Assembly: GCF_019857205.1 (NCBI RefSeq)
Contig: NZ_JAHWXO010000003.1
Location: 310,001-374,000 of the forward strand
DNA length: 64,000 nucleotides
Direction of reading: 5' to 3'
From: Qipengyuania pacifica
GTDB taxonomy: Bacteria > Pseudomonadota > Alphaproteobacteria > Sphingomonadales > Sphingomonadaceae
Position numbers and translations under genes: made by a program. Shown piece after piece: positions 55,139 through 62,537 of the stretch (positions are counted from its first letter, which is position 1; the number at the start of each line of letters is the position of its first letter). The notes beneath the pieces were generated by a model. The model was not told the DNA's origin and did no database searches. It saw only the letters and a list, made by a program, of their open reading frames with translations.

Positions 55139-56683
55139 TCAGTTCCGCGCTTTGCATTCGTAGACCAGGCGTTCGTTCGCCTGCTGCGGCAGCTTGCCGA
55201 GCACTTCGCTCTGCAGTTCGCCGAGCCTTGAGGCGGCACCTTCGCTGCCACACTGGGGCGCTTCGAATTTGGCCCGGGCTTCGCGCGCTTCGCTCATTTC
55301 GCTGCGGGGAAGAAGATACCGTTCGCTGCGGAAGATGCGGCGGTCGGGATCGAAGCTGTTGACCGATACCGCCGCCTCGTCGTTGGGTACGAACACGCGG
55401 CTCCACGAACCGCCGGCAAAGCCATATTGCGTGCGTTCGTTGACACAGCCATCGGCGGTCCAGTCGAATTCCACGTCCTGCGTATCCGCACTGGTGATAC
55501 GGCTGCGTTCGGGCACGAGCGTGCACAGCAGGGCCAGATCCTTGGCCTCGCCAGGTTCCGCATCGGACCCATCGGCGCCTTCCTGCATGGATGCCGCGAC
55601 GCGGCGGTCGATTTCATCGAGGCCCGGGCGGGTCAGATAGGCGGCGAGGGCGATCAGAACGACAACGGCCGTCGCGCCGCCGACGATACGCAGACGCTTC
55701 TCGTCACGCTCGCCTGCGTCCTGCTGCCACAGGGCGAGCGCCCACTGGCCCAGGCCGAAGGCAACGAGCAGGAGCACGAAGGCAAGGAATACCCGGTCTT
55801 CACGCTCCATGATAACGGCCTGCTGCGCTTCGATCTGGGCGCGTTCGCGCCTGGCACGCGTGGCTTCGGTGCGTTCGGCCAGATCGGCGCGCGCCGCCAT
55901 CTGTTCGCTCTGCATGCGTTCGCGCTCGGCCGCGTCGAGATCGGCCATGGAACGGCAGGTGGTGTTGTTGACGCGGGGCTCGACCTCGTTTTCGCGCAGG
56001 AAGGGGAGAAGTTCGCGATTGGATACGGCGAAATAGAATTCCGCATCGCCGCCATCATTGTCGGCCCCGAAACTGTTCACCCCGACTACGCGGCCGCAGG
56101 CGTCGAGCAGGGGTCCGCCGGAATTTCCGCGCGCGATGGGGGCGGTGTGCAGGATGGTGTCGAACTGACGGCTGGGGCGCGCGCCCGAAATGAAGCCGCG
56201 GCTTTTCACCGGAGGTTGGCTGCGGAAGATGTCGCTGATGTCGAGCCCCTGGGCGCGGTCGACATTCATCGGATAACCGACGCTGGTTACCTCGCCGCTG
56301 TCGGGCGGCAGGCCGCCGGCAATCGCCAGCGGGGGCAGGCGCAGATCGCCCGTGATCCGTATGAGCGCCAGATCGTTGCGCGTCGAAACGGCGATGAGCT
56401 GGCCATAGACCGCCTCGCCGCCGCCAGTGGGGACGATGCCGATCTTCATCACCTCGTCACGCAGCGCGTCGCGCACGACATGGGCGTTCGTCACGACCTT
56501 GTCCGGGGCGACGGCGAAGCCCGTGCCGTGGCTGATCGGGAACAGTTCGCCATCCTCTTCGCCGATGATCACGACGCGCACCACGCCGCGGGCGGCCGCA
56601 TCGATATCGGCAGGATCCGCATGGGCCATCGCCGGCGCGAGGAGCGTGAGCAAGGCGGCAAGGAGGAGTGGAAGGCGTCCCAT
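55139..56683 (-). CDS. Membrane-associated trypsin-like serine protease
   Basis: The protein has 514 residues. The ATG at 56683 opens a signal peptide (LPLLLAALLTLLAPAMAHADP). The trypsin/DegP-like domain spans about 30-255, with a complete triad: His68 in TNAHVVRD, Asp104 in TRNDLALIRI and Ser188 in ARGNSGGPLLD. A charged helical segment follows, predicted coiled coil (about 265-315: AERERMQSEQMAARADLAERTEATRARRERAQIEAQQ). Two transmembrane helices come next (FLAFVLLLVAFGLGQWALALW and IVGGATAVVVLIALAAYL), then a second soluble part (about 385-514) without recognised family. No PDZ domain is seen. Substrate and trigger unknown. It is divergent from ada and convergent with the TauD-type gene. 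Confidence 0.85.
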   Translation of the reverse strand: MGRLPLLLAALLTLLAPAMAHADPADIDAAARGVVRVVIIGEEDGELFPISHGTGFAVAPDKVVTNAHVVRDALRDEVMKIGIVPTGGGEAVYGQLIAVSTRNDLALIRITGDLRLPPLAIAGGLPPDSGEVTSVGYPMNVDRAQGLDISDIFRSQPPVKSRGFISGARPSRQFDTILHTAPIARGNSGGPLLDACGRVVGVNSFGADNDGGDAEFYFAVSNRELLPFLRENEVEPRVNNTTCRSMADLDAAERERMQSEQMAARADLAERTEATRARRERAQIEAQQAVIMEREDRVFLAFVLLLVAFGLGQWALALWQQDAGERDEKRLRIVGGATAVVVLIALAAYLTRPGLDEIDRRVAASMQEGADGSDAEPGEAKDLALLCTLVPERSRITSADTQDVEFDWTADGCVNERTQYGFAGGSWSRVFVPNDEAAVSVNSFDPDRRIFRSERYLLPRSEMSEAREARAKFEAPQCGSEGAASRLGELQSEVLGKLPQQANERLVYECKARN

Positions 56684-56787
56684 CGGAGCCGCCTTGTGAA
56701 GATCATTGGCTTTGATCGCAAGATGCGGGATGCATCGCGCGGGGGACTGGCGCACATCGGCGTTCCATGCGCTATAGGGAGGCTGCC

Positions 56788-57810
56788 GTGACCATCACCG
56801 ACGACACTGCCTGGGCCGCCGTCATGCGGCGCGACCGAACCTATGACGGGCGGTTCGTCACCGGCGTGCTGACCACGGGTATCTATTGCCGGCCATCCTG
56901 CGCCGCGCGACATCCGGACCGGGGCAATGTGCGCTTCTTTACCGATTGTGCGGCGGCGCGGGCAGCAGGCTTGCGGGCGTGCAAGCGCTGTCTGCCGGAC
57001 GACGTCGGGCGGGACGAGGCAGCCGTGCTGGCCGCGATCGACGAGATCCGCAATGCGCAGGACGTCCCTTCGCTTGCGGTTCTGGCCGAGTTGACCGGCT
57101 ATTCGCCGACGCATTTCCAGCGCATCTTCAAGCGCGCGATCGGTCTTTCGCCGGCGAGCTACGCCCGGGCCCTGCGCGAAGAACGTGCGCGCAATTCCCT
57201 GTCGGCCGGTGAAAGCGTGACCGGCGCAATCTATGAGGCCGGCTATGGATCGGCATCGCGCTTTTACGAAAATACGAAAGGACGGCTGGGGATGACGGCA
57301 AGTGCATGGGCGAATGGGGGAGCGGGCGTAACGATCAACTGGGCGGTGGTCGAAACGAGCATGGGGCCGATGCTCGTCGCAGCAACGCAGAAGGGCGTCT
57401 GCCGCCTTTCTTTCGGCGAGGACGAGAGCGAGCTGGCACGCCGGTTCCCGAAGGCCGAGCTTGTTGAAGGCGGAGACGGGTTCGCAAAATTGCTCGCCGA
57501 GGTCGTGGCCAGCGTCGAGGCACCGGGTGATTTTTCGCATATCCCGTTGGACGTGAAGGGAACCGCTTTTCAGGAGGCGTGCTGGGACGCGCTGCGTGCG
57601 ATCCCTTCCGGCGAAACGCGCACTTATTCGGAAATCGCCGCAGCGGCGGGCAATGCCAAGGCGGTACGCGCGGCGGGGAGCGCGAACGCAATGAACAATG
57701 TGGCCGTTCTGATCCCGTGCCACCGCGTTGTGCGCAAGGGCGGCGACCTGGGCGGCTATGCCTATGGCCCCGATATCAAACGCGAATTGCTGAAGCAGGA
57801 ACGGAGGTAA
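56788..57810 (+). CDS. ada: Bifunctional Ada: DNA methylphosphotriester sensor/activator and O6-methylguanine methyltransferase
   Basis: The protein has 340 residues. The GTG at 56788 is preferred to ATG 56767 because GGGAGG ends five bases before it and the N-terminus then matches Ada. The zinc domain has Cys34, Cys38, Cys65 and Cys68 (YCRPSC, CKRC), of which Cys34 would accept a methyl from phosphotriesters. An AraC-type HTH follows (about 90-180: VLAELTGYSPTHFQRIFKRAIGLSPASYARALREERAR). The C-terminal methyltransferase has the PCHRVV motif with Cys311 and GTAFQEACWDALRAIPSGETRTYSEIAAAAGNAKAVRAAGSANAMNN. A complete adaptive-response protein, acting both as repair enzyme and transcription activator. 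It is divergent from the serine protease. Confidence 0.95.
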   Translation: MTITDDTAWAAVMRRDRTYDGRFVTGVLTTGIYCRPSCAARHPDRGNVRFFTDCAAARAAGLRACKRCLPDDVGRDEAAVLAAIDEIRNAQDVPSLAVLAELTGYSPTHFQRIFKRAIGLSPASYARALREERARNSLSAGESVTGAIYEAGYGSASRFYENTKGRLGMTASAWANGGAGVTINWAVVETSMGPMLVAATQKGVCRLSFGEDESELARRFPKAELVEGGDGFAKLLAEVVASVEAPGDFSHIPLDVKGTAFQEACWDALRAIPSGETRTYSEIAAAAGNAKAVRAAGSANAMNNVAVLIPCHRVVRKGGDLGGYAYGPDIKRELLKQERR

Positions 57811-57850
57811 GGGCGGTCGCCTTGATATCCGGCGGAACAATCGGTCTTGA

Positions 57851-57870
57851 ATTGCGAATGATTCGCATTA
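57851..57870 (+). promoter_or_regulatory. Fur-like iron box upstream of the siderophore-interacting protein gene
   Basis: TGCGAAT (57853-57859), G, ATTCGCA (57861-57867) is a perfect 7-1-7 palindrome flanked by AT and TT. It strongly resembles the GCGAATGATTCTCATT type of Fur site. It ends about ten bases before the ATG of an iron-related gene, a position suited to repression. Confidence 0.65.
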
Positions 57871-57880
57871 ACTGAAGGCG

Positions 57881-58642
57881 ATGAGCACGAGACCAAGCCC
57901 GCGAACCCTTACAGTCCAATCCAGCCAGCGCCTGTCCCCATCGATGATCCGCATCACGCTGGGCGGCGATGAGCTGAGAGACTTTCCCACCGGCTTTGCA
58001 GGCGGTTATGTCAAACTCATTCTGTCGCCACCGACTGCGACATCGAAAGCGGTGATTCGAACCTATACGATTCGCCATCAACGCAGTGATGCCATCGACG
58101 TCGATTTCGCATTGCATGGAGGAGAAGCCGCAGGGCCAGCGACACGCTGGGCCCTATCGGCAAAGCCGGGCGATACCGTCCTGGTCGGAGGGCCTGGATT
58201 GCCCAAGCCCCTGCCGGAAGATCGCGACTTCTATCTTGTCGCTGGTGATATGACCGCTTTGCCAGCCATCAGCATCAACCTTTCTGCTCTTCCTGCGAAT
58301 GCTCGGGGATTAGCCGTCATCGAGATACAGGATGAGGCAGACCGACCGGACATCATCGCTCCCGAAGGGATGCGGATCCGTTGGCTTATCAATCCGGAAC
58401 CGGGACGGCATCCCGATCTCTTGGTCGAGGCGCTGCGATCGATCGGGCAGCCTGAAGGAAAGATCGCTGCGTGGGCAGCGTGCGAATTCACCTCCATGCG
58501 GAAACTGCGCGATTACCTGCGCGGCCAGATGGGCCTTGGCGGGGACGATCTTTATATCTCGAGCTACTGGAAGCACGGACTGATCGAAGACGAACACAAA
58601 GAGATCAAGCGGGCGGATGCAGATGCCCAGTTGGTATCCTGA
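57881..58642 (+). CDS. Siderophore-interacting protein (NADPH-dependent ferric-chelate reductase family)
   Basis: The protein has 253 residues. It frees iron from ferric siderophores by reduction in the cytoplasm. The flavin-binding domain (about 5-115) has the FAD motif VIRTYTIRHQ (R-x-Y-T) and GPATRWALSAKPGDTVLVGGPGLPKPLPEDRDFYLVAGDMTALPAISINL. The SIP domain (about 120-250) has VIEIQDEADRP, WLINPEPGRHP, WAACEFTSMRKLRDYLRGQMGLGGDDLYISSYWKHGLIEDEHKEIKR. Length is normal. The palindromic Fur-like box immediately upstream supports iron repression. It stands alone; no TonB receptor or transporter is adjacent. A terminator follows. Confidence 0.93.
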   Translation: MSTRPSPRTLTVQSSQRLSPSMIRITLGGDELRDFPTGFAGGYVKLILSPPTATSKAVIRTYTIRHQRSDAIDVDFALHGGEAAGPATRWALSAKPGDTVLVGGPGLPKPLPEDRDFYLVAGDMTALPAISINLSALPANARGLAVIEIQDEADRPDIIAPEGMRIRWLINPEPGRHPDLLVEALRSIGQPEGKIAAWAACEFTSMRKLRDYLRGQMGLGGDDLYISSYWKHGLIEDEHKEIKRADADAQLVS

Positions 58643-58662
58643 CTGCATGAACGACCGATAGA

Positions 58663-58692
58663 AAAAGGGCGGACCGTAAGGCCCGCCCTTTT
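58663..58692. terminator. Bidirectional rho-independent terminator
   Basis: AAAAGGGCGG (58663-58672) pairs perfectly with CCGCCCTTTT (58683-58692), a 10-bp stem with a 10-base loop. It lies between the convergent siderophore-interacting protein and OmpA genes. Confidence 0.85.
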
Positions 58693-58712
58693 CGCTGAAA
58701 GATCGGTTCGGA

Positions 58713-59618
58713 TCAGAACCCGGAACCCATCCCGTCTACACTCTTGCTGACGAGGATGTTGACGGCAACGCGGCGGTTCTGCGCTTTGCCGGCTTCGGTC
58801 GTGTTATCCGCCGCAGGATCCGCCTCGGCCATGCCGGTCGGCGTCATCATGCGATACGGGGCCCATTTGCATTCCTGCTGGAGGAAGTTGACCACGCGCG
58901 CCGCGCGCTTTTCGCTGAGTTCCTGGTTGAACTCGTAATCGCCGGTCGAATCGGTGTAGCCGACGACGAGGAGCAGGGCGTTGGATGTTGCATCTGCCTG
59001 GCCAGCGGCCTGACACAGTTCGGCCCGCGCGGAATCCGACAGGGTGTACTTGCCCGTGTCGAAATAGACGTTGGTGACGCCCTTCACGTTGTATTCGTCG
59101 ATATTGGCGACCCGGCCACGCAGAGCCTCGGTAGCGGCTTCATTGGAAGCAAAGCGCTGATCCGTTCCGTTGTGGATCATCCGCGCCGTCTTGAGGTCCT
59201 TGCTCTTGAGCGCGACCTTGGTCGCGATCAGACCGCGATTGGCCCATTCGACCGTTTGGACTTCAACAGGCAGACCATTCAGGAGATCTGCAGGGGGCAG
59301 GGTATCCTTGTTAAGGCCGAGGAAACCGCCGCTGCTGCGGATTTCAGTCGCCGGGCTGATCGCTACGATGGTGCGCGCGCCATCGACAGTGGTCACCTGC
59401 ATCTTGTCGTCCGTGCGGGCGGAAATGACGCCTTCGACGGTCGGGCCATCGGGCATGCCGGACAGATCGCTGGGAGTGGTGCCGGTGACAGTGGTTAGAA
59501 CTTCACCTTCCTGACCATCCTGCGGTGCGATTTCTTGTGCGTAGACACTACCGGTCACAGGCAGAGTCAGTGCGGCAATTATGGCCAATGTCTTCGAACT
59601 TTTGGAAATGGCAGTCAT
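58713..59618 (-). CDS. OmpA-family peptidoglycan-associated outer-membrane protein
   Basis: The protein has 301 residues. The ATG at 59618 follows AAGGAG and opens a signal peptide (TLAIIAALTLPVTGSVYAQE). The N-terminal half (about 45-150) is not an 8-strand barrel but two copies of small OB-like or DUF5666-like strands (TVEGVISARTDDKMQVTTVDGARTIVAISPATEI; GLPVEVQTVEWANRGLIATKVALKS). The C-terminal OmpA domain (about 175-292) has VTNVYFDTGKYTLSDSARAEL, LLLVVGYTDSTGDYEFNQELSEKRAARVVNFL, and TEAGKAQNRRVAVNIL with the peptidoglycan-binding Asp and Arg positions. It probably tethers the envelope to peptidoglycan. Confidence 0.92.
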   Translation of the reverse strand: MTAISKSSKTLAIIAALTLPVTGSVYAQEIAPQDGQEGEVLTTVTGTTPSDLSGMPDGPTVEGVISARTDDKMQVTTVDGARTIVAISPATEIRSSGGFLGLNKDTLPPADLLNGLPVEVQTVEWANRGLIATKVALKSKDLKTARMIHNGTDQRFASNEAATEALRGRVANIDEYNVKGVTNVYFDTGKYTLSDSARAELCQAAGQADATSNALLLVVGYTDSTGDYEFNQELSEKRAARVVNFLQQECKWAPYRMMTPTGMAEADPAADNTTEAGKAQNRRVAVNILVSKSVDGMGSGF

Positions 59619-59694
59619 AATCTTCTCCTTAAACCCTCAACCGCATGTGCCATGTGCCCGGACCAAACCTGTCCGATGCACCCCCTCCGTTAAG

Positions 59695-59811
59695 CATATG
59701 CGGGCAAATGAGCCCCCTTTGTCCATCATCAATCACATGCGGCACACGGCCGCGGGTCGGCACCGGTGTGCAGGTCGACCTTATGCGCAAATGAACGTCC
59801 CCCCATTTGTC
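59695..59811 (-). promoter_or_regulatory. Two direct copies of a GACAAA-GGGGG-TCATTTGC-GCATA element upstream of ompA
   Basis: On the minus strand, copy 1 (59811 down to about 59783) reads GACAAATGGGGGGACGTTCA then TTTGCGCATA. Copy 2 (59723 down to about 59695) reads GACAAAGGGGGCTCATTTGC then CCGCATA. They are direct repeats 88 bases apart in the 255-base gap between the photolyase and ompA genes. Copy 1 is also an inverted repeat (CAAATG/CATTTG). The shared arms recur upstream of the TonB receptor. Function unknown; binding sites or promoter parts are possible. Confidence 0.4.
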
Positions 59812-59873
59812 TCCAAACGAGTCGTCAATCTGACCTCAATATGCGGTGAAGCGACGTTAAGGCGGTCGCAGCG

Positions 59874-61439
59874 TTAACCATCTTCGCGCCGGGCCCAGCC
59901 CAAGCCGGCCGGAGTCAGGGTATCGAGGAAGCGATCTGCACTGCGCAGATAGTCCTGCTGCTTTTCAGACCCCATCCGGTCCCAATTGGCGTAAATCCGG
60001 CCGATCCGCCGGTTCTTTTCCAGCCGGTCACGGTGCCGGTGCATAAAGTGCCAATATAGCGGGTTGAACGGGCATGCGCCTTCGCCGGTCTTCTTGTTCG
60101 GCGAGTATGCACAGCCCGCACAATAATTGCTCATCTTGTTGATGTAGTTTCCGCTGGCGGCGTATGGTTTGGACGCGAGCTTCCCACCATCGGCATAAAG
60201 AATCATGGCCGACACATTTGGCAGTTCGACCCATTCGTAAGCATCGGCATAAACGACAAGGAACCAGTCCTGTACGTCGCGCGGAGTTATACCCGCGAGC
60301 AATGCAAAATTGCCGAGCACCATCAGGCGCTGGATATGGTGCGCATGCGCGTTATCGCGCGTCGAACGGATACAGTCGGCAATACAGGCCATGTCGGTTT
60401 CGCCTGTCCAGTAGAATTCAGGCAGCCCCCGTTGCGCTTTGAGTTCATTGGCAGTCTGCAAATGCGGCATCTGGTTCCAATAGAAGCCGCGCACGTATTC
60501 TCGCCAGCCGATGATTTGCCGGATGAAGCCTTCCACCGAATTGAGTGGCGCCTTGCCGTCACGATAGGCTTGCTCGGCGCGATGGCAGAGATCGAGCGGG
60601 TCGAGCAGCCCGAGATTGAGGCTGGTGGACAGCATGGAGTGAAACAGGTCGTCTTCGCCCGCGACCATTGCATCCTGATAGGGACCGAAGCATTCGATCC
60701 GTTCGGCGAAAAACGCGTCGGCAGCGTCTTCTGCTTCCTCGCGCGTGACGGGCCATTCGAATTTGTCGAGGCTGCCGAAATGATCGCGAAATCGATCTTC
60801 GACTAGTTCGATGACTTGCTGCGTGATCTGGTCTGGTTCGAACTTCGCGCGTTCCGGCGCGGCAAGGCCTTCCTTGGGTGGCTTGCGGTTTTCGCTATCG
60901 TAGTTCCATTCTCCGCCTTCGGGCTTGTCCCCATCCATCAGCAAGCCGGTCTTTCGGCGCATTTCACGATAAAAGAACTCCATCCGCAATTCGGTGCGGC
61001 CTTCGGCCCATTCATCGAATTCCGGCTGGGGGCAGATGAAGCGGTCGTCTCGCAGAATCTCCACGTCGCAGGGGAATTTATCGGGCCATTGTTCCATATC
61101 CTGGCGGACCCGCCATTCGCCCGCTTCCACGACCCTGATCAGGCGCGGTGAATGGTATTCGACCGCGCGGGCCAGCTCGCCAGTAAAGCTGCCCGCATTG
61201 TCTTTGTCGTCGAGCTTGACGTAAGCCACCGTCCAGCCGGCTTCGCGCAACTCGTCGGCGAAGTGGCGCATGGCTGAAAAGATCAGGGCGATCTTCTGCT
61301 TGTGATGTTTGACGTATGTTGCCTCGTCCCAGACCTCCATCATCAGGATGACGGTGTCGTCCTTGGCGCACCCACGGATCGACGCGATTTGGCGACTCAG
61401 CTGATCGCCGAGTATGGGAACGAGAACGGGGCCGGGCAT
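59874..61439 (-). CDS. Cryptochrome/photolyase-family protein with iron-sulfur cluster (FeS-BCP, PhrB-like)
   Basis: The protein has 521 residues. It belongs to the bacterial photolyase/cryptochrome group with a [4Fe-4S] cluster. The N-terminal antenna domain is about 1-130 (VLVPILGDQLSRQIASI; VILMMEVWDEATYVKHHKQKIALIFSAMRHFADELREAGWTV). The FAD domain is C-terminal (VEGFIRQIIGWREYVRGFYWNQMP; DNAHAHHIQRLMVLGNFALLAGITPRDVQDWFLVVYADAYEWVELPN). The cluster cysteines are recognisable: one pair in DMACIADC near 348 and three in NYCAGCAYSPNKKTGEGAC. The CxxC-x12-C spacing matches the known Agrobacterium PhrB protein. These enzymes repair (6-4) photoproducts in DNA or act as photoreceptors. Activity here is inferred from the family. 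Confidence 0.93.
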   Translation of the reverse strand: MPGPVLVPILGDQLSRQIASIRGCAKDDTVILMMEVWDEATYVKHHKQKIALIFSAMRHFADELREAGWTVAYVKLDDKDNAGSFTGELARAVEYHSPRLIRVVEAGEWRVRQDMEQWPDKFPCDVEILRDDRFICPQPEFDEWAEGRTELRMEFFYREMRRKTGLLMDGDKPEGGEWNYDSENRKPPKEGLAAPERAKFEPDQITQQVIELVEDRFRDHFGSLDKFEWPVTREEAEDAADAFFAERIECFGPYQDAMVAGEDDLFHSMLSTSLNLGLLDPLDLCHRAEQAYRDGKAPLNSVEGFIRQIIGWREYVRGFYWNQMPHLQTANELKAQRGLPEFYWTGETDMACIADCIRSTRDNAHAHHIQRLMVLGNFALLAGITPRDVQDWFLVVYADAYEWVELPNVSAMILYADGGKLASKPYAASGNYINKMSNYCAGCAYSPNKKTGEGACPFNPLYWHFMHRHRDRLEKNRRIGRIYANWDRMGSEKQQDYLRSADRFLDTLTPAGLGWARREDG

Positions 61440-61473
61440 TGCCGTTTCAATGCCCGGCGTCCGTCTTGGTGCC

Positions 61474-62070
61474 TCAGAGTTTTGCGATCGTATCTTTTGC
61501 CGCTTCCATTCCGGCGGCGATCGCGTCGGGACCGAAGCCAGCTTTTTCGACGCGCACGAAATGAAGGTCGTCCACCCCGATAAAACCGAAGAAAGTCGTC
61601 AGCAGGCTTTCCTGGTTTTCCGCCATCTGATCGTTGGAATATTCGCCGCCACGCGCCGATGCGATCACCACCTTGCGACCGCCCGCCAAGCCTTCCGGTC
61701 CAGCTTCCGAATATTGGAACGTGACGCCTGGCACGCCGAGGCGATCGAGCCATGCCTTGAGCTGCGAGGGGATGGTGAAATTGTACATCGGCGCGCCAAC
61801 GATGACGATGTCGCTCGCGAGAAATTCGTCGAGCACGGCGCGCTGGTCGGGATAGGCAGCCGCGACGGCTTCTTCATGCGTGTCGGGCGCGGTGCGGATC
61901 GCCTTGGTGGTGATCGGGTCGATGTGGGCGAGCGGTTCTGCGACGAGATCGCGGGTGACGAGCGTGGCGTCGGGATGTTTGGCCGTGAAGTGAGCGACCA
62001 GCTCGTCGGTCAGCTTGCGGCTGATGGATTGATCGCCGGTGGTCGAACTGTCGATGCGAAGGATTTGCAC
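61474..62070 (-). CDS. azoR: FMN-dependent NADH-azoreductase
   Basis: The protein has 198 residues. AzoR-type flavodoxin-fold reductases reduce quinones and azo compounds with NADH. Features: ILRIDSSTTGDQSISRKLTDELVAHF at the start (FMN phosphate loop SSTTGDQSISRKL), DIVIVGAPMYNFTIPSQLKAWLDRLGVPGVTFQYSEAGPEGLAGGRKVVIASARGGEYS in the middle, and IGVDDLHFVRVEKAGFGPDA near the end. It is divergent from an HxlR regulator, which very likely controls it, with 41 bases between the two starts. Confidence 0.95.
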   Translation of the reverse strand: MQILRIDSSTTGDQSISRKLTDELVAHFTAKHPDATLVTRDLVAEPLAHIDPITTKAIRTAPDTHEEAVAAAYPDQRAVLDEFLASDIVIVGAPMYNFTIPSQLKAWLDRLGVPGVTFQYSEAGPEGLAGGRKVVIASARGGEYSNDQMAENQESLLTTFFGFIGVDDLHFVRVEKAGFGPDAIAAGMEAAKDTIAKL

Positions 62071-62084
62071 TATTGAAACTCCGT

Positions 62085-62101
62085 AGTTACTATCGATAAC
62101 T
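62085..62101. promoter_or_regulatory. Candidate HxlR operator between azoR and hxlR
   Basis: AGTTA (62085-62089), seven bases (CTATCGA), TAACT (62097-62101) is an inverted repeat lying in the 41-base space between the two starts. It also contains the palindrome TATCGATA. Size and position fit the operator of a winged-helix dimer such as HxlR, but no experimental consensus was checked. Confidence 0.5.
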
Positions 62102-62111
62102 TGGAGGCTAT

Positions 62112-62537
62112 ATGGAAACTACAACCCGACTTGCACAAGAAGGCACTTTTGTGTCCGATAGGGACACCGGTGTAACCCTTGAAGTTCACGACGCGCCGCA
62201 ATGTACGGCCGTGAACGACATTCTCGCCCGCGTCGGGGATAAATGGTCCGTGCGCGTGGTGATGGCGCTGACCGAGGAATCGCGGCGGTTCAATGAATTG
62301 CGGCGCGAAATTCCCGGTATTTCCCAGCGCATGCTGACCCGGACGCTGCGCGGGCTGGAGCGGGACGGGCTCGTCAGTCGCGCAGTGACGCCGACAGTGC
62401 CGCCCCGTGTCGATTACGCGCTGACCGCGCTCGGCAAATCCTTGTGCAACCCGGTCGCCCAGCTCGGCAACTGGGCTATCGCCAACATCGGCAAGGTAGA
62501 AGCCGCTCGCGCCGTGTTCGACAGCGAGCAGGATTAG
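62112..62537 (+). CDS. HxlR-family winged-helix transcription regulator
   Basis: The protein has 141 residues. The HxlR domain is clear: VNDILARVGDKWSVRVVMALTEESRRFNELRREIPGISQRMLTRTLRGLERDGLVSRAVTPTVPPRVDYALTALGKSL. A cysteine in HDAPQCTAVND directly before the domain occupies the position used by redox- or electrophile-sensing members such as YodB and HypR. With azoR divergent, a quinone or thiol-stress sensor that represses azoR is the natural reading, by inference. GGAG stands six bases before the ATG. The stop overlaps the convergent priA stop by four bases. Confidence 0.92.
   Translation: METTTRLAQEGTFVSDRDTGVTLEVHDAPQCTAVNDILARVGDKWSVRVVMALTEESRRFNELRREIPGISQRMLTRTLRGLERDGLVSRAVTPTVPPRVDYALTALGKSLCNPVAQLGNWAIANIGKVEAARAVFDSEQD

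Noticed and set aside
55427-56791. 454-codon plus-strand frame before ada
   Set aside because: Antisense to the serine protease gene with intact catalytic triad; the ada start is separate.
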